Shown here: piece after piece, positions 1 to 12,410 of the stretch | How positions within the stretch are numbered: the first letter of the stretch is position 1 | Layout of the letters: each line of letters begins with the position of its first letter | Assembly (NCBI RefSeq): GCF_000226095.1 | Contig: NC_016475.1 | Coordinates: 372,001 to 436,000, forward strand | DNA: 64,000 bases | From: Thermothelomyces thermophilus ATCC 42464 | Taxonomy: Eukaryota > Ascomycota > Sordariomycetes > Sordariales > Chaetomiaceae | Direction of reading: 5' to 3' | Made by a program: the position numbers and the translations under genes | The notes under the pieces: generated by a model | The model's input: the letters and a program-made list of their open reading frames with translations, nothing else | What the model was told of the DNA's origin: nothing | Databases searched by the model: none

Positions 1-1869
1 CCGGTCCGGGTCCAGTTTCCGGACACCCCGCTGACGCCGCTGAACCTTCTCCAGTACATCCACGCACAGCGCGTGTCTGGCATTCCTTTCGAGAATCTCG
101 GCACCCTGACGATCGTGGAGAAGTGCACGCCATGGCCCTACTGGACTCGATTCAGCACACTGGTGCAGCACCAGTACCAAGACACCGCCATCAACCCTTC
201 CGAGCCGAAATCGTTCCACCTCGGCTCGGCCTCTTGCAAGTTCACCATCCACGAGTCCAACGCGCAGGACGTGCCGGATATGTTTGTGAGGTCTCTGGTG
301 CGTCCGCCGGATCGTGTCGAAATCTCCATCACGTTCTGCGCCGACCGCATTCCCGAAAAGTTTGCCGAACACGCGCTCCGCATGCTCTGCTCAACCGTCA
401 GCCTGCTCACCAGCGTTAGCATCATGCAGCCCGTCATCCCATGCGGATATCAGTACCGGAACATGATCAAGCGGATCCCGCTCCCGCCGAAGGCTGCGCA
501 CGCGGAAGATGTGGAGTTAGCAGAGAGTGTAATGAACTCTCTGAGCAACGAACAGGTGGAAGCCGTCCAGACAATCATTCAGGATACTTGGACCTCGATT
601 CTCAACCCTAGAGCACTGGGCGTTCCCGAATCCCAGATCCACAATGCCGCCTTCTTCGATCTCTGGGGTAGCCTCATTCCGGCGGCCCAGATCACGGAGC
701 AGCTCAACACCGAGCTGCCAAAACTTCAGCACCCGGGAGCCGACGCTAGTCTCCAAGTCACCATGGAGGAGATTGTCGAGAACCCGACGATGCTGAAGCA
801 GTTTGAGCTCATTGCGACCAAGCTTAAGGCCTTGTCCGCCAAAGAGTCCCAGAAGGGCAAGGAGACAGAAAGGGGGGCCTGGACCGCAAAACCCCCGTCT
901 CATCAATCCCACAAGAGGAAACCAAGCGGGAGTATCTCTATCCCGACGCCCTCCTTCAGCAGCCGCATCCGCCGTTTTGCCAGCACCGTCGCCCGGACAG
1001 CTTCCCCACCAACCAACAACAGCAATCACAACACAGCCGCCGTGATTCGACATCCAGCTCAGTCTCAACCACCGCCAACCCCGACCTCCCCGGTCGCCAT
1101 CGGTCTGGCCTCGGCCATGGTCGCCGATCTCTCCCCTCTTTCACCCAAGATCATCGGCAGCGTCAGCCCCAACAACTCTTCGGGCACCGGCACCCCGCGC
1201 ACGACGCCGAGCACAAGCAACTCGAGCCCGGGCCTGCAGGTCCCCTCGGTCGCGCCGCAACTTCCCAGCCTCCCAGCGTTCGAGCCCATCGCCGAAGAGA
1301 CCGAGTCTCTGGACGGGATGCACGGCGACATCTCATCGGCGGCCCCCCCGGCCGCCGCCTCGCAACCTGTGTTCCGCCAGTCCAATCCTCCTACCCAACA
1401 CGGCATCGGCATCGTGTTCGGCGAGCCGGATAGCATGACCGAGGGCAGCACCGCGAGCAGCGCGAACGCGAGCACCGACGCGACGCTCGCCACGACACTG
1501 GTCGGTAATGGGGGGGGGGTTGCAAACGCGGGGGGGACCATGGCCGGGGCGCCTCCGGTTCGGAGTGAGATCAAGAATGGCGAGATGGAGTGGGACGGGC
1601 AGAAAGATGGCGACCGGGACACACTGGGCCCATTGCCGGGCGCGATCAACGCGGCCTATCTCGCGAAGGCGCCTGGGAATATGCGAGCTGCGCTCCCGAA
1701 TACCCCGTTAATGCGCGGTGCCGCCGGCGGCGGTTCTATTGGTACTCCTAGTAGTGTAGGCGAGGAGGGTCTGGAGGATCTGGTCAGTCCGCTGAGTGCG
1801 GTCACGCTCACGCCTGCAAGTGCGGGTGGTGCTGGGAGGTATCATGCTCAGCAGCAGCAGCAGCAGTAG
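1..1869 (+). CDS. Nonribosomal peptide synthetase, C-terminal fragment (condensation + carrier domain, long low-complexity tail)
   Basis: The frame is open from base 1, so the gene starts outside the window; 622 residues are visible. Residues 1-165 look like the C-terminal half of an NRPS condensation domain: 'IPFENLG', then a Trp-rich stretch ending 'TLVQHQ', as in fungal NRPS C domains. Residues 180-270 resemble a peptidyl carrier domain around 'FFDLWGSLIPAAQ'; the Ser at 670-672 sits where the phosphopantetheine Ser of the usual LGG-x-S motif would be. The last ~330 residues are Ser/Pro/Ala/Gly-rich with basic patches and end in polyglutamine just before the TAG, which is unusual for an NRPS. 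A G10 run at 1508-1517 could cause a frame error, but the frame stays open across it. No thioesterase or reductase domain follows. The product peptide cannot be told. Family call is fairly sure; that the tail is truly part of the protein is less sure. Confidence 0.72.
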   Translation, partial: PVRVQFPDTPLTPLNLLQYIHAQRVSGIPFENLGTLTIVEKCTPWPYWTRFSTLVQHQYQDTAINPSEPKSFHLGSASCKFTIHESNAQDVPDMFVRSLVRPPDRVEISITFCADRIPEKFAEHALRMLCSTVSLLTSVSIMQPVIPCGYQYRNMIKRIPLPPKAAHAEDVELAESVMNSLSNEQVEAVQTIIQDTWTSILNPRALGVPESQIHNAAFFDLWGSLIPAAQITEQLNTELPKLQHPGADASLQVTMEEIVENPTMLKQFELIATKLKALSAKESQKGKETERGAWTAKPPSHQSHKRKPSGSISIPTPSFSSRIRRFASTVARTASPPTNNSNHNTAAVIRHPAQSQPPPTPTSPVAIGLASAMVADLSPLSPKIIGSVSPNNSSGTGTPRTTPSTSNSSPGLQVPSVAPQLPSLPAFEPIAEETESLDGMHGDISSAAPPAAASQPVFRQSNPPTQHGIGIVFGEPDSMTEGSTASSANASTDATLATTLVGNGGGVANAGGTMAGAPPVRSEIKNGEMEWDGQKDGDRDTLGPLPGAINAAYLAKAPGNMRAALPNTPLMRGAAGGGSIGTPSSVGEEGLEDLVSPLSAVTLTPASAGGAGRYHAQQQQQQ

Positions 1870-2251
1870 TATACTTCTAGTCGTGGGGGGATATGGTGGT
1901 GGAAATGTGTCAGCCGTATCGAGCCCGAGTCCGGATACGCCGGCAAACGGGGATCGGTTTGGACGTGGCGGGGTGGGTTCCTCGTCTGTCACAGGATCAT
2001 GAATCTAATAAGCAACAGAGGGGCGGAGCTCGGACCGTCTAATATGCTTGTGCCTTGTTCTCAAATTTTGGGTTATTAGAGCTTCTTGTATATAGATGGA
2101 ACGGGAACGCCTTTGCACTTTGTGATTAGCAGGGTTTGGTCGACGATACCGTTGTTAGCATAGCGTTTCATGGATACACTGGGGAGGCCGAAGTAACTGA
2201 ATTCACACTATTTGTAATGTTTGGACACTGCTCGACTCTAATAAATAATAC
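1870..2251. other. Intergenic, 3' flank of the NRPS gene
   Basis: No gene is supported here. The stretch follows the NRPS stop and includes an AATAAA-like sequence near 2240. It separates two convergent genes. Confidence 0.5.
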
Positions 2252-2596
2252 TCACACATCTTGTGCTAGTTCCGAGATGTCAATCATCCAGTCTCCGAGC
2301 TTCATGGGCCTAAGCGGCGGCGAACCCGAGCCCAGCAGGTCCCCCTCCTCCTCCTCCTCCTCCTCCTCCTCCTCTTCTTCTTCTTCTTCCTGCCGCGCGA
2401 GCTCCTCAGCCTCCATCACTTCCAGGACGCATTTGCTGCACTCTGCGGCATCAACATGGCGCACGGAGACTCCCCTCTTCTTCGTGCCCGGGCACCTCTT
2501 TGGGGGTTTACCGCAGGATAGGTGGTCTACCCGGTCAACTTCGAGGGGGGTGCGGCAGTCCTTGCAGATACTGCGCTGGAGGATGAAGGAGCACAT
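2252..2596 (-). CDS. Small hypothetical protein with Cys pairs and a poly-Glu run
   Basis: Single-exon frame of 114 residues, start ATG at 2596, stop TGA at 2252-2254. The N-terminal part has several Cys (C2, then 'CKDC', one near 'LSCGKPPKRC', then 'CSKC'). This recalls the small Cys-rich, possibly zinc-binding hypothetical proteins often seen in fungal gene sets. Residues ~70-85 are an uninterrupted Glu run encoded by a GAA/GAG microsatellite (2341-2390 on the plus strand as CCT/CTT repeats), followed by 'PLRPMKLGDWMIDI'. A plus-strand frame overlaps (2136-2663) but is only Ser-rich repeat translation. No function is assigned; the call rests on the Cys spacing and could be wrong. Confidence 0.4.
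   Translation of the reverse strand: MCSFILQRSICKDCRTPLEVDRVDHLSCGKPPKRCPGTKKRGVSVRHVDAAECSKCVLEVMEAEELARQEEEEEEEEEEEEEEEGDLLGSGSPPLRPMKLGDWMIDISELAQDV
2341..2390. repeat. CCT/CTT trinucleotide microsatellite inside the small CDS
   Basis: About 16 tandem triplets, CCT-type then CTT-type on the plus strand, encoding Glu on the minus strand. Confidence 0.85.
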
Positions 2597-3386
2597 CTTT
2601 GCCTGTTGTCGGACCGAGTCTGCCGTGGATAAATATGTGAGACACTGGGGTCGTGATGGCTAGGTAATATGATTGATGGGGTGAGTGATTAGAAAGTGGT
2701 AGAACGGCCCAACCTCATGGCTTAGTTATAAATAAATATAGAAAAGGTACATTGCTGCTTCCAGCGCTCTATGGTTTATTATCGCTTGGGTTGATGATTT
2801 CTTTGTCTGCATTCGTATCTGCATAATTATTAATTAATAGCCGACTTGATCTGCTGCGTTTCTTTGCCCAGCACGGCTGTTTCGAGCTCGTCTAATTAAT
2901 TATATCATGACCAATTGGCTGTTCACAGTCAACCGGGGCTGTCAGAGAACACAATGATTGAGTCTCGAGAAGGAGTTTCGACTTGACCATCATGGATCAG
3001 AGTACATAGACCAATATCTCTCACATTTAATTACGAGGGTCAATCATCGCATGGGACAAGACAATAATACCATATAGCATCCCACTTATTAGGAGCATAT
3101 AATCAGTAATCACCTTGTATATTTTCCCTCATATATTGTCCCTTAAACGCCCGTAAGTATTCTTTTGTTAGTTTCGTTTCCCGCTGGAACAGTGCGGTTT
3201 GCTCTGCTGCTATTACCCAACCATCAAGATCTCTTGATAATATTTACCCGATCACACACCCACTCGAACTTGGGGCCCCCTTCTCCTTTACCAGGGAACC
3301 GCCAGCACAAGGACAAGAACAAAAAAAAAAAGCAAAAATAGGAACTAGCCCCCCCCCCCCTCTTTGTTTCCTTTTTCCTCCCTCGC
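2597..3386. other. Intergenic, nothing recognised
   Basis: AT-richer spacer between the small hypothetical gene and the laccase stop. Poly-A (3320s) and poly-C (3350s) tracts lie close to the laccase 3' end. No gene or RNA is seen. Confidence 0.5.
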
Positions 3387-5832
3387 TCACGCCTTGACCA
3401 GCCACTCGCCCTCCTCGACCCAGCGGTGCTTGAGGCCCGAGTCGGACTTGGGGTAGGGGTTGGTAGGCCAGTAGTGGCGCCAGTCGGCGCAGAGGCGGTC
3501 GAGGTCGTCGGCGTCGGCGTCCGAGACGGCCCCGCGCAGGTCGTCGGCGCGCTCGAGGTAGACGACGCCCAGGCCGCCCGAGACGTGCCAGGCGATGTGG
3601 CAGTGGAACAGCCAGGCGCCCGGGTTGTCGGCCCGGAAGGCCAGCACCACCCACCCGAACGCCGGCAGCATCGTCACGTCCCGCCGCACAGGGTTGGCCC
3701 CGCTCAGCAGGCCCGCGTCCCGCGCCGGATCGAACACGTGCCGCTCGTTGGATGCCGGCGACTCGTCGGGCGAGCGGCCCAGCACGTAAAAGTCGTGGCC
3801 CTTTTTTTTGTTATTTTTGGTTATTTAATTTTATTTAAGGGAGCGAGCCAGGAAAGCAATGTATATATATATATATATATGTATCCAACTTACGTGCAGG
3901 TGCATCGGATGCGGTAGGGTGAAAGGTGCGCCGGGATCGTTCTCGATCAACCAGTACGACCACTGCAAAGAGAGGGGGCTCGGTCAGTCTTGATCGGCCT
4001 TTAAAGTGAATTAATTAGGGGGGAGGGTTGGGAGGTAGTTATTAAGGAAGAACAGGAGGGCGAGCAAGGTGTACTTGCAGCAGCACCCCTGCGGTCCCCT
4101 TTTTCTTACCTGATCAGCTCCGTTCACCTCGACAATGTTGTACCCGGGTGGGAAGCTGGTGTTCTGCGTGAGGACGTAGTCGACGACGGGCCTGCCCCAG
4201 TCGATGTTGATGGCGCTGCCGTTGACCTTCCAGACGAACAGGGGCGTGCCCGTGGTGTCGAGGGTGACGTCGAGCGTGTTGTCGGGCCGCTTGGCGAAGC
4301 CGCTCAGGGGCACGTCGCGGGCCACGACGGGCTTGAGGTTGGGGAGGTCCAGGCAGTTGTGGTCGACCGGGGCCTTGCCCTCGTCCGTGGGCGGGCCGCC
4401 GGGGGCGCCGGCGTAGTGGAAGATGGCGGCCGGGTAGGGATTCCTGGAGCCGCCGCAGAGCAGGCCGCCGCCAAATGTGACGTTAAACCAGTAGTTCCCG
4501 GGCGTTCGGCTGGCTTCGATGACGACATCGTAGCGCTGGCCGACGCCGAGGAAGAGGCTGTCGACCGTCATGGCGTTGACGGGCACCATGTCGGCGGCGA
4601 TGATGGTCATGGTGTGGTTGACGAGCGAGACCTGGAAGTGGTTCTCGACCGACGTGTTGATCAGGCGCAGGCGGTGCCGCCGGCCCGGGGTGAGCGTCAC
4701 GTTGGCGTACTCGCCCTCGCCCGTCTCCGGGTGCTTGGCCGTGCCGTTGAACAGGACGTTGTCGCTGAAGGGCGCGCCCGAGTTCTTGGTGAGTTCCACC
4801 AGCTCGTCGGCCGAGCTGTAGTAGTAGTCGCTGATGGGGAACACGCCCAGGTCGGTGTCGTACGGCAGCGAGGCCGGCCCGTTGATCTGAATGGCCCCGA
4901 CCACGCCGTTGCCGTACTGGGCCGAGAAGTGCGAGTGGTACCAGCTCGTCCCGTACTGCTGAGCCTTGAACCGGTACACCTTCCTCCCTCCCTTGGGCGG
5001 GATCGGGCACTCGGTGATACCGTTGGCGCCGTCGTGCAGGTTGGTGCCCTTCTGGTGCAGTCCGTGCCAGTGGATCGACGTGCTGTTTTCCACACGAGTT
5101 GATATTATTATTAGTCGCGGACGAGGAGAGCAAGAGAGCAAGCAGCAGACATACCCGTTGGTCTCGAGGTTGTTGATGACCGTTACCTGGATCGTGTCGC
5201 CCCAGTCCGCAAAGATTGTTGGTCCTATGGTGGGTTGGCCCCGGTCAGGTCAGCAGGCCTGACTAACTTCAGATACCCTTCTCGAGCTGCTGGGGCTGCT
5301 GGAGGCAGGGCGGTATAATTAATTACCGATTATACTATCTGCAGCCAAAGGCTCGGTCAGTCTCTCTCAGGGGCAACGACGCACATCACCCAGATCCTAG
5401 GACAAGAAAAGGGGTGCCGTACTGTTAACCAGCATGACCTTCTCCTTGACGACGCCATCAGGTCCGGTCCAGTTGTCGACTTCGGTGAGAGTCAGAGTGT
5501 ACTGTCGCATGTCAGCTCCTGCTTAGGTTTGCAGTATTTAATATATCTGCGCAACTCGCCGAAGCGTAATTAACGAGAGCACTCACCGGCCGAACAACAC
5601 CCGTGTCCGGGCTGTCCACTTCGTAGTCGGTGTTGATGTCGTATCCGTCAGTCCAGCACGCCCGGTTGCTGGGGGTGTTGCAGCTCTGCTGGCGAGCCTT
5701 CACGGCTGCCTCCTCCCTCTCCGTGATCGGGACGAGCAGGTCGCGCTGCTCAGGGGTGGATGGAGGGGCAGCAGCAACGCTAGGGGTGAGAATGCCCACC
5801 AAAAGCGTCGCGGCGCTGATGAAGGACTTCAT
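3387..5832 (-). CDS. lcc: Secreted laccase (multicopper oxidase), seven exons
   Basis: Exons read on the minus strand: 5587-5832, 5423-5501, 5327-5338 (a 12-nt microexon), 5155-5224, 4110-5082, 3894-3962, 3387-3800, giving 620 residues. All junctions are GT/AG and keep frame. The start is followed by a signal peptide (residues 1-20, hydrophobic, ending 'SVAAA') and a propeptide rich in charged residues. All four copper-binding segments are visible: 'HWHG', 'WYHSH', 'HPMHLHGHDF' (split by an intron after HLH) and 'HCHIAWH'. These hold the type 1 and the type 2/3 trinuclear coppers that oxidise phenols and reduce oxygen to water. The C-terminus has 'DSGL' followed by 14 residues; in Neurospora, Melanocarpus and related laccases the enzyme is cut after DSGL. 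Asn-X-Ser/Thr sites are frequent, as expected for a secreted glycoprotein. Likely roles are lignin, phenol or melanin chemistry; which one cannot be told. Confidence 0.93.
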
Positions 5833-6002
5833 GTTGTGGTGAAGGGCCGGGAAGCCGACTCGATAGAAAGAGAGACACAATGTCAATGAACGACTTGACT
5901 GAAGATGATGAGTTGAAGGTGGCTCAGGTGGCTCAGGCAAGACTGGCTTGGTGTGGACGAGAGAGAGAACCTGAGACAAGTCGACGACGAGAAGGAGCCT
6001 CG

Positions 6003-6009
6003 TTTTATA
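6003..6009 (-). promoter_or_regulatory. TATA-like box upstream of laccase
   Basis: Reads TATAAAA on the minus strand about 170 bp upstream of the laccase ATG at 5832, a plausible core promoter position. Confidence 0.4.
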
Positions 6010-9000
6010 GACATTACGGCCGACACCAACGACTTCCTGTTCTCGATGTTGAAAAAGGGGCGCAGCTCGTATCCAACATGTTTCCGCCCCTCCCCCCTCC
6101 TTTCTCTCCCCCTTCCCACATCCCGAAATATCGTGACTCAATCCTCCGGAGGACGCGGGGGTGAAAGGAGCCGGTCCGTGGACGTGCTCGGTGTGATGAA
6201 AAGGCTGATGCCGCGACGTCTCTAGCGACACCAGGGATGTTGGAGCATGCGCGCATCCCCCTCCCTTCTGGGTGGTGGAGATCACTCGCTCGATGAACTG
6301 TCATCTGCTGGAGGACGTGACCTCACAAGACCAGATTGAGGATCGCTTAGCCGACTACTCAGGGGGTTGAAGGAGGGAGGGGGCGGGCGAAAACGACGGT
6401 GACCAAAGAAGCTAGCAGCCGTAGCAGGGGCACCCTTCTTTCACTCGCCCCTTTGCGGTTTCTCGACCTTCACCAGCCCGTCGTCAACCACCGAAGAAGC
6501 GTGACCTCGGGAGTGGAGTAAGCATTGTGCGACAATCCTCGGTGGGACCCAGCGTAGGGCCGAACAGCTCCGGGAGGGGAGATGGCTACTCTACCACAGC
6601 TCACTTTTATGGCCCGCGGATGTCAAGAGCCATAGCCGGAATCAATAGTTTTGCTAGCTGCTGCGGGAGAGGTGTGAGCGATGGTTGAGGGCTTGTTCGT
6701 GACGGAGCCAACCCATGATGTGGCGATGGAGCTGATGGTCGCTCTCTGGCCTCCCTCCGTGAGTAGAGCTACCCTATTCGTGTGTGTAATTATTATGAAT
6801 GGAAGTCGGCAAACCACACAACTTCCAGGCCTCGCAGGAAGTATTGGCTTGGCCAACGTGGGCTAAGGCTGCGGCCCCCTTAACCATCCTAGCGCCATGT
6901 GCCACCACGTCGCCGGCACACGAGAACCGGTGAAGGGCGGGAAAGGCTGGTGAGATGGCGCATGTACACGCGCGGTGGCTGTCTCGTTGGACAGTTGCAC
7001 GCTTACACAGACCGGGGGCGCCCGATATTCCCGTAGTCTGCCAGGCCCTCCTTGGCAGGGACGGAGAAACATGTCCCTAAGAGAAGGCATAACTTGAGTG
7101 TTATACGAGAACACTTTGAAAACCATTGGGCGAGTGCTATGGGCTGGCGTTGTGTGGCTTGGAGCAATTACCATGTGAAGCTGGCATTGTCACGGCTGGG
7201 GCGAACGCTCTGTCACAACAAGCGGCGTTCTAGAAGTTCAGTTATGCGGGATAACTCAGCATAAGACGGAACGTATCGCGCCAGGAAAACACTCTTTGCA
7301 TGGCAGCCTTGACCTGACGAGGTCCTGTTCTTCTGTGGAAGAGGACGAGATGGAGGGGGGAACGGGAGGAGTGGGGAATTTGGGGGGGGAGGGAGGGAGA
7401 AGGTGAGTGCCCAGAATGCACAGAGCAAACATGAAGACATGACGATAGTATACGAAAGAAAAAAGGCCAGATGAGGCGTGGAATTTCGATTGCCAAAATC
7501 CTCGGGCTCCTTTGTTACAAGCAATATCTTGGCGGTGGAAGGAAACGCGTCCTGCCGCGTACTTACCTACTGAGTCGGGAAGACACCATGAGAGCGTGGG
7601 GACGTTACCATGATATTGCTTCCCTGGGAAGATGTCACGGTAAGGTACCATTCTCTCCGACAATGGCACCTTTTCCGTCGTGCTCTGCCCTACCGGTATG
7701 GCATTTAATTAATAGATTACACTAGCCGCCGCTCGTCTCCCTTGCTCTGGAACGTGTACTCATTGGCCATAGGTTGGGCTTGGCGATGAGACTAGTCGAG
7801 AGACTGGAATTGCCGTGCGATGATCCTTTCCACATTATGATGGTGGTACACACAATAGTACACCCTCGAATGTAGTGTAGTAGTATTAGTATTGTAAGTA
7901 TGTACGGATTCTTTGTCGTATAGCCCTGGGCTATGACATGCGTGATGGCTGCCGTTGAGTGAGGACTTGGCATACCGTTGGTTCATGGAGCACCCTCAGC
8001 AAGTGAACGAGAGAGCCGGTGTCCAAACATCCTGGTATCTGTCAAAAAATAAATAAATAAATAAAAACCTAGACCCGTTTTGAAAACGCCGGGCATCCTC
8101 CGAGCTTACAGTGGGATTCGGCCGAGTCCTACGGTAATCCCTGACCGTGCGGCAGACCTGCGTCGGGCAGAGTTCCGCGCCGGCTTCCGGAACGACGACT
8201 CCTGGGCGGCTGCGGCTGGGCTGCGGCTGGGTTGCGTACCCCTGGGGTAGCCGGATATGTCAAGCTAAGCGGTTCTACCAGAAAGGAGGGATTTGCGGTT
8301 CCGATGGGTGAGGTACCATGGGCTCCGAGAGCCAGATCGTACCGACCACGAGGCTTGGAATAATCGGACCAGTGGGAGCGCGGGAGAAGAAGCATGAGCG
8401 TTGTTGATACCACGGCTACGTGACCCGGGAAGCATGTCTGAGATGGGACACCCGGGCCGCGTTTCGTATCCAATCTAGGTACCTAATCCGAGAACCGGGA
8501 ATGGCCAAGGTCTCAGTGTAGGGAGGACGGAGGGGATAATGGCAACCAACCTGAATACGTACTTGGCCATGTCGAGACGCTCGAGCGCTCGTCTTTGATG
8601 GCTTGGAGCTCGCCGGTGTGATACCGCACCGGTATACTCGATCAAAGAATTGTCCAGAGCGGGAACTGCCACGCTAGAAAGGGCGCTCGCGTTCGGCAAC
8701 CGGCACCGCTGTGTGTGGGGTGTATGTAAGTACATACATACATACATTATTGTGCCTGACTATACTAGAGGCCGCGCTGCCGCGTCAGTAGCGCCGCAGG
8801 GATGCGACAACAACCCGATGGGCTAATAAGAGCGAAGTTGGTCACGCTAACCCGTGGGATAGTAGTGTAACAGCCTTTTTCGTATCTGCCGCCCGCAAGT
8901 ATCGAGTGCGCAGGTCGCGGATGAGTGTCTGAGCGTGGGCAGCATTCGCACACCCACGCCAAACCCCACTCACCTACCGAGGGTACAGTAAAAAATACAT

Positions 9001-9835
9001 AATCCCATGCGCGGTAAGGTAGTGTTCTGTTCATCCCGACGCTGCAGTAGGGTACGTAGGTTGGGTTGCCACCAAACCCCTGCAACGCATGCAACTTGTC
9101 TGGCACTACCCCAAGATATGCGTCACCGACGCAAGCAAAATGACGGAAAGAAGGACGGCTTTCCAAGGCCTCGCGCTTCCACATCTCCCGCGGAGCTTGT
9201 CTGTTTGCGGACTGCGTCCTGTGGTGTCGTTCAGAACGAGCCCCCGAGCTCCGATGTGACCGATCACCGAGCGCGGGAGGATCGGGTCGAAGAGGATGCC
9301 GGCATGCAAAGTTGTATGACAATGTGGCGGAGGAACTTTAGGAAGTCGAGCTCTCCGCCGAAGCCCGAAGCGAAAGTGTAAGTTGGTGACTTGGACTGTA
9401 CTGTGCGCCACGTGGGCTTGGCGCATCGGTGCTGATTGCTTTTCCCAGAGAATTGGGTTGTTTTCTACTTTCTCTTGGGTCCGCTGGACATGCTCTTGAA
9501 GTTGGTGTAACTGGTGGCCGCGAAAACGAGCCGAGCTGTGGGAAAAAAGAACTCGGGAGGTCAACATCTTGGGCAGGAAGTCACGGCTGGCTGGGGTCAT
9601 GAGAGCGCAGGGCGGCAGGAGCGGGCGGCGGGCAAGCCCGAGCCGAGCTCCAGGGAAAGACCTCCGGCAGGAATTCAAGCGGCTTAGCGAGCGCCACAAA
9701 TCACTTATTTTTGACAACCCCCCCTGCGAAGAAGACCTGAGCCATTAGCAATCGCTCTCGCAAGTTACCTCCGCGAATAGAAATCACGATGACCCAGTGT
9801 GTGTGCGAATTACACTACATACTTGAAGTTGTATG

Positions 9836-9859
9836 TACATACATACATACATACATACA
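9836..9859. repeat. TACA tetranucleotide microsatellite
   Basis: Six tandem TACA-type units in the gene-poor stretch; a shorter run of the same unit is at 8731-8745. Confidence 0.85.
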
Positions 9860-12402
9860 CCAACACATGCTGAGCACGTTCCCCCGGCCTTCGCCTTCCT
9901 TACAATCCAGGCAGCCTGAGACACCGCCTGAGACACCACGGCACCTGCATGTGCAGCTTCCTCCGCACGGACAGTACTGTACCTTGCTGCCAGGTTCTAC
10001 CACGTGCGTTTTATTTCCGGATTAGTGAACCCTCAGCGGACGTGAGGGAACTCCGCTAGCAATTAATTGCCAAAACCATCAACGATCCGGACAGCAAGCC
10101 GCGCGATAATCGCAACCCCCCAATCCCCAACCACCCCCCCCCCCCCCCCCCGGGGCGCGCCGCGTGGCGCCCACGCAATCCGCCCCGACAGCTCCTGCTG
10201 ACGTGCAGTTAACCTCTCATCTCATCGCACTGCTCCCCGGGCATAGCGGGAAACGGTCAGCCACTGGCCCCCAAAGATAAGCTGCTAACGGGCGCTAGTG
10301 AGGAAGCCGGGAAGCCCATGCACACCCAAATCGGACAGTCTGTATCGCCACATTTTGCATGGAAAGGAGCATGGAACCAAGTCGGAACGTCTCGGGCTTA
10401 GGTGTATTACGTCCTAAATCTAGGTCCCGAGGGAAACCAACCCAGAAGGTCTCAAAGAAATAGGAACACAACGCTACACCCCGGCTGGCCTCGCAGTATG
10501 CGTTGCACAGCAACGTCCAACCCCCCCCCCCCCCCCGGCCGCCTTAAGCAAAGGAAAAAAAAGATAATACGGAGGCAGAGGTACGGGCGACGAGGAGAAA
10601 GAGTGTGACGAAAGTGCCGGTCAAGAAAGAACAAGAGATAATAGTAATTACCCCTGAACCTTTCTCGTCTTTGCCGAGTTTGCCGAGTACCGGACGAGGC
10701 ACTTGCGTGATTCGCGCCTCTCTCTCAGTTTCAGATAGTCGCCATGTCGAGACCTTAAAGGAGGCCATCTATGTTGCGGGACATAGCTCGAGAAGGGAGG
10801 TGTAGAGATGCCACACTGCGTTGACCCCGATTGATTCTTGACAAAGCCATGTCTAATCAATCTCATCCTTCACAGCGCCGACTCGCAACTTCAGACAGCC
10901 CGAGCACCGCGCTTTTCGGGCCTGTACTTGCCGAGGTTTTCCGTGTAGGCGGACAGTCACGGGGTTGAATGAGCATTCCGGACCTTCCGGTTCTGCGATG
11001 GCTATTACACTATGTGTGTTCCAGTTGCTGACCGCAACTGAGTCTGTTCAATTATTGCCCCCTATTAGTGTAGGACAAACCACCCATCTGACCAACAACA
11101 CCCATGCCAAGCTAAGGTGGTTGGTGATGATTCATGTTTGCCTTGTTTGCTCAGCGTGGACGTCTCAGTGCCGACTGCAAATCAGTCGAAGACCGTAATA
11201 CGAATAATTGGCGTCGCCAAAGACATGAAGACATTTTCAAACGCTAACGGCGCCACTTGCACAAAACGTTTGCGCTGAAGAGCAGTAATCATCCCTCTTA
11301 CCTCACGTTCTACTTCAAAGTGTTGGCAATATCTGAAAAATGGCCCGCAGTAGACTGCTCTTCAGATGCAGTCCACTGCGAGCTACGTCAAGGAAGAGCC
11401 GCTGCTTGAAGCCCAGATAAGTTGAGTGACATGGAATGAGGCTTGAATCTGCAGGGTCGCCTAGCTTACCCAAGGTACCTTACCTAGGCAAGCCTGTTTC
11501 CTACATTGCCGGCGACGTATTATAAATACACACACCTTCCGCCGTGATGGAGGAGGCAATTAGTCGATCTGCTGCCCATGATAAGTATGTCTCAGAAGGT
11601 AATCATGTCTTAGGAGATAGAGACGGCCCCGTCCACTTCCCCTCACGGCTCCAGGACATGGTTCCTCGAGCTCTATTAAATCAATAATTATACTATCATG
11701 AGGCCTTGACACGAAGGAAAACGAAGTTCATTGTGATTGAAACTGCTTAGTTAGGACTTGTTGTAGTCTGCCTGTTAATACTTGCGGCCTTCTGGTAGCT
11801 CAATCACTTTCGTCCCATTTTAAGGCATAACTTCCCATTTGCAACTAGCGATCGACTGACTGGTTGACATCCATGACAGTTTTCAGCGATCAGGCGCTAA
11901 GGTTGCTGAAGGACCGAGCCTCAAAAGAGCGGAAAGCTATATTTGTACAGCTTTCGGATACTGTAGGCATTCTTTTGCGACAACAGTCGTCTAGTCTCTA
12001 TGCCTTAGTGTATGCATGTGTTTCATCCGATACCCATCAACGGCGAAAGAAAACAGAATAGAAAGCCGAGGAATTACAGGGAATGCCGCGTTTCTTTGGA
12101 AGCCGCAGCCCCACAGTGCCCTCCAGCACTGCCACCTATTTAACTCTTTGTTGGCGCGCGGCATGTGGGCTGTGAGTTAGGTGGTGCCACAGCCGCGCCA
12201 CGTTATGACGTTTGGCACAGCTCGCCCCTCCTCAACTCCACGGGTACCTGAGCTCAGCAACAACGGAGCCTTAGATCTGGACCATGACCAGCTCGACAGA
12301 TAAAATCACCAAAACTGCACACGCATAGGTTAGTCTTCCATAATCCATTTTGCCCGAAGCAGTTCTCCGTCGCAAGCGATCTCTTTCGAAACCCGTTTTC
12401 TG

Positions 12403-12410
12403 TATAAACA
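12403..12410 (+). promoter_or_regulatory. TATA-like box upstream of the SYLF gene
   Basis: TATAAACA about 130 bp upstream of the ATG at 12538. Weak evidence beyond the match and its position. Confidence 0.3.

Noticed and set aside
9106-9717. 203-codon minus-strand frame in the gene-poor stretch, with a good acceptor-like site near 9560
   Set aside because: No recognisable motif, no matching donor that keeps a sensible frame, and an overlapping plus-strand frame of similar quality.
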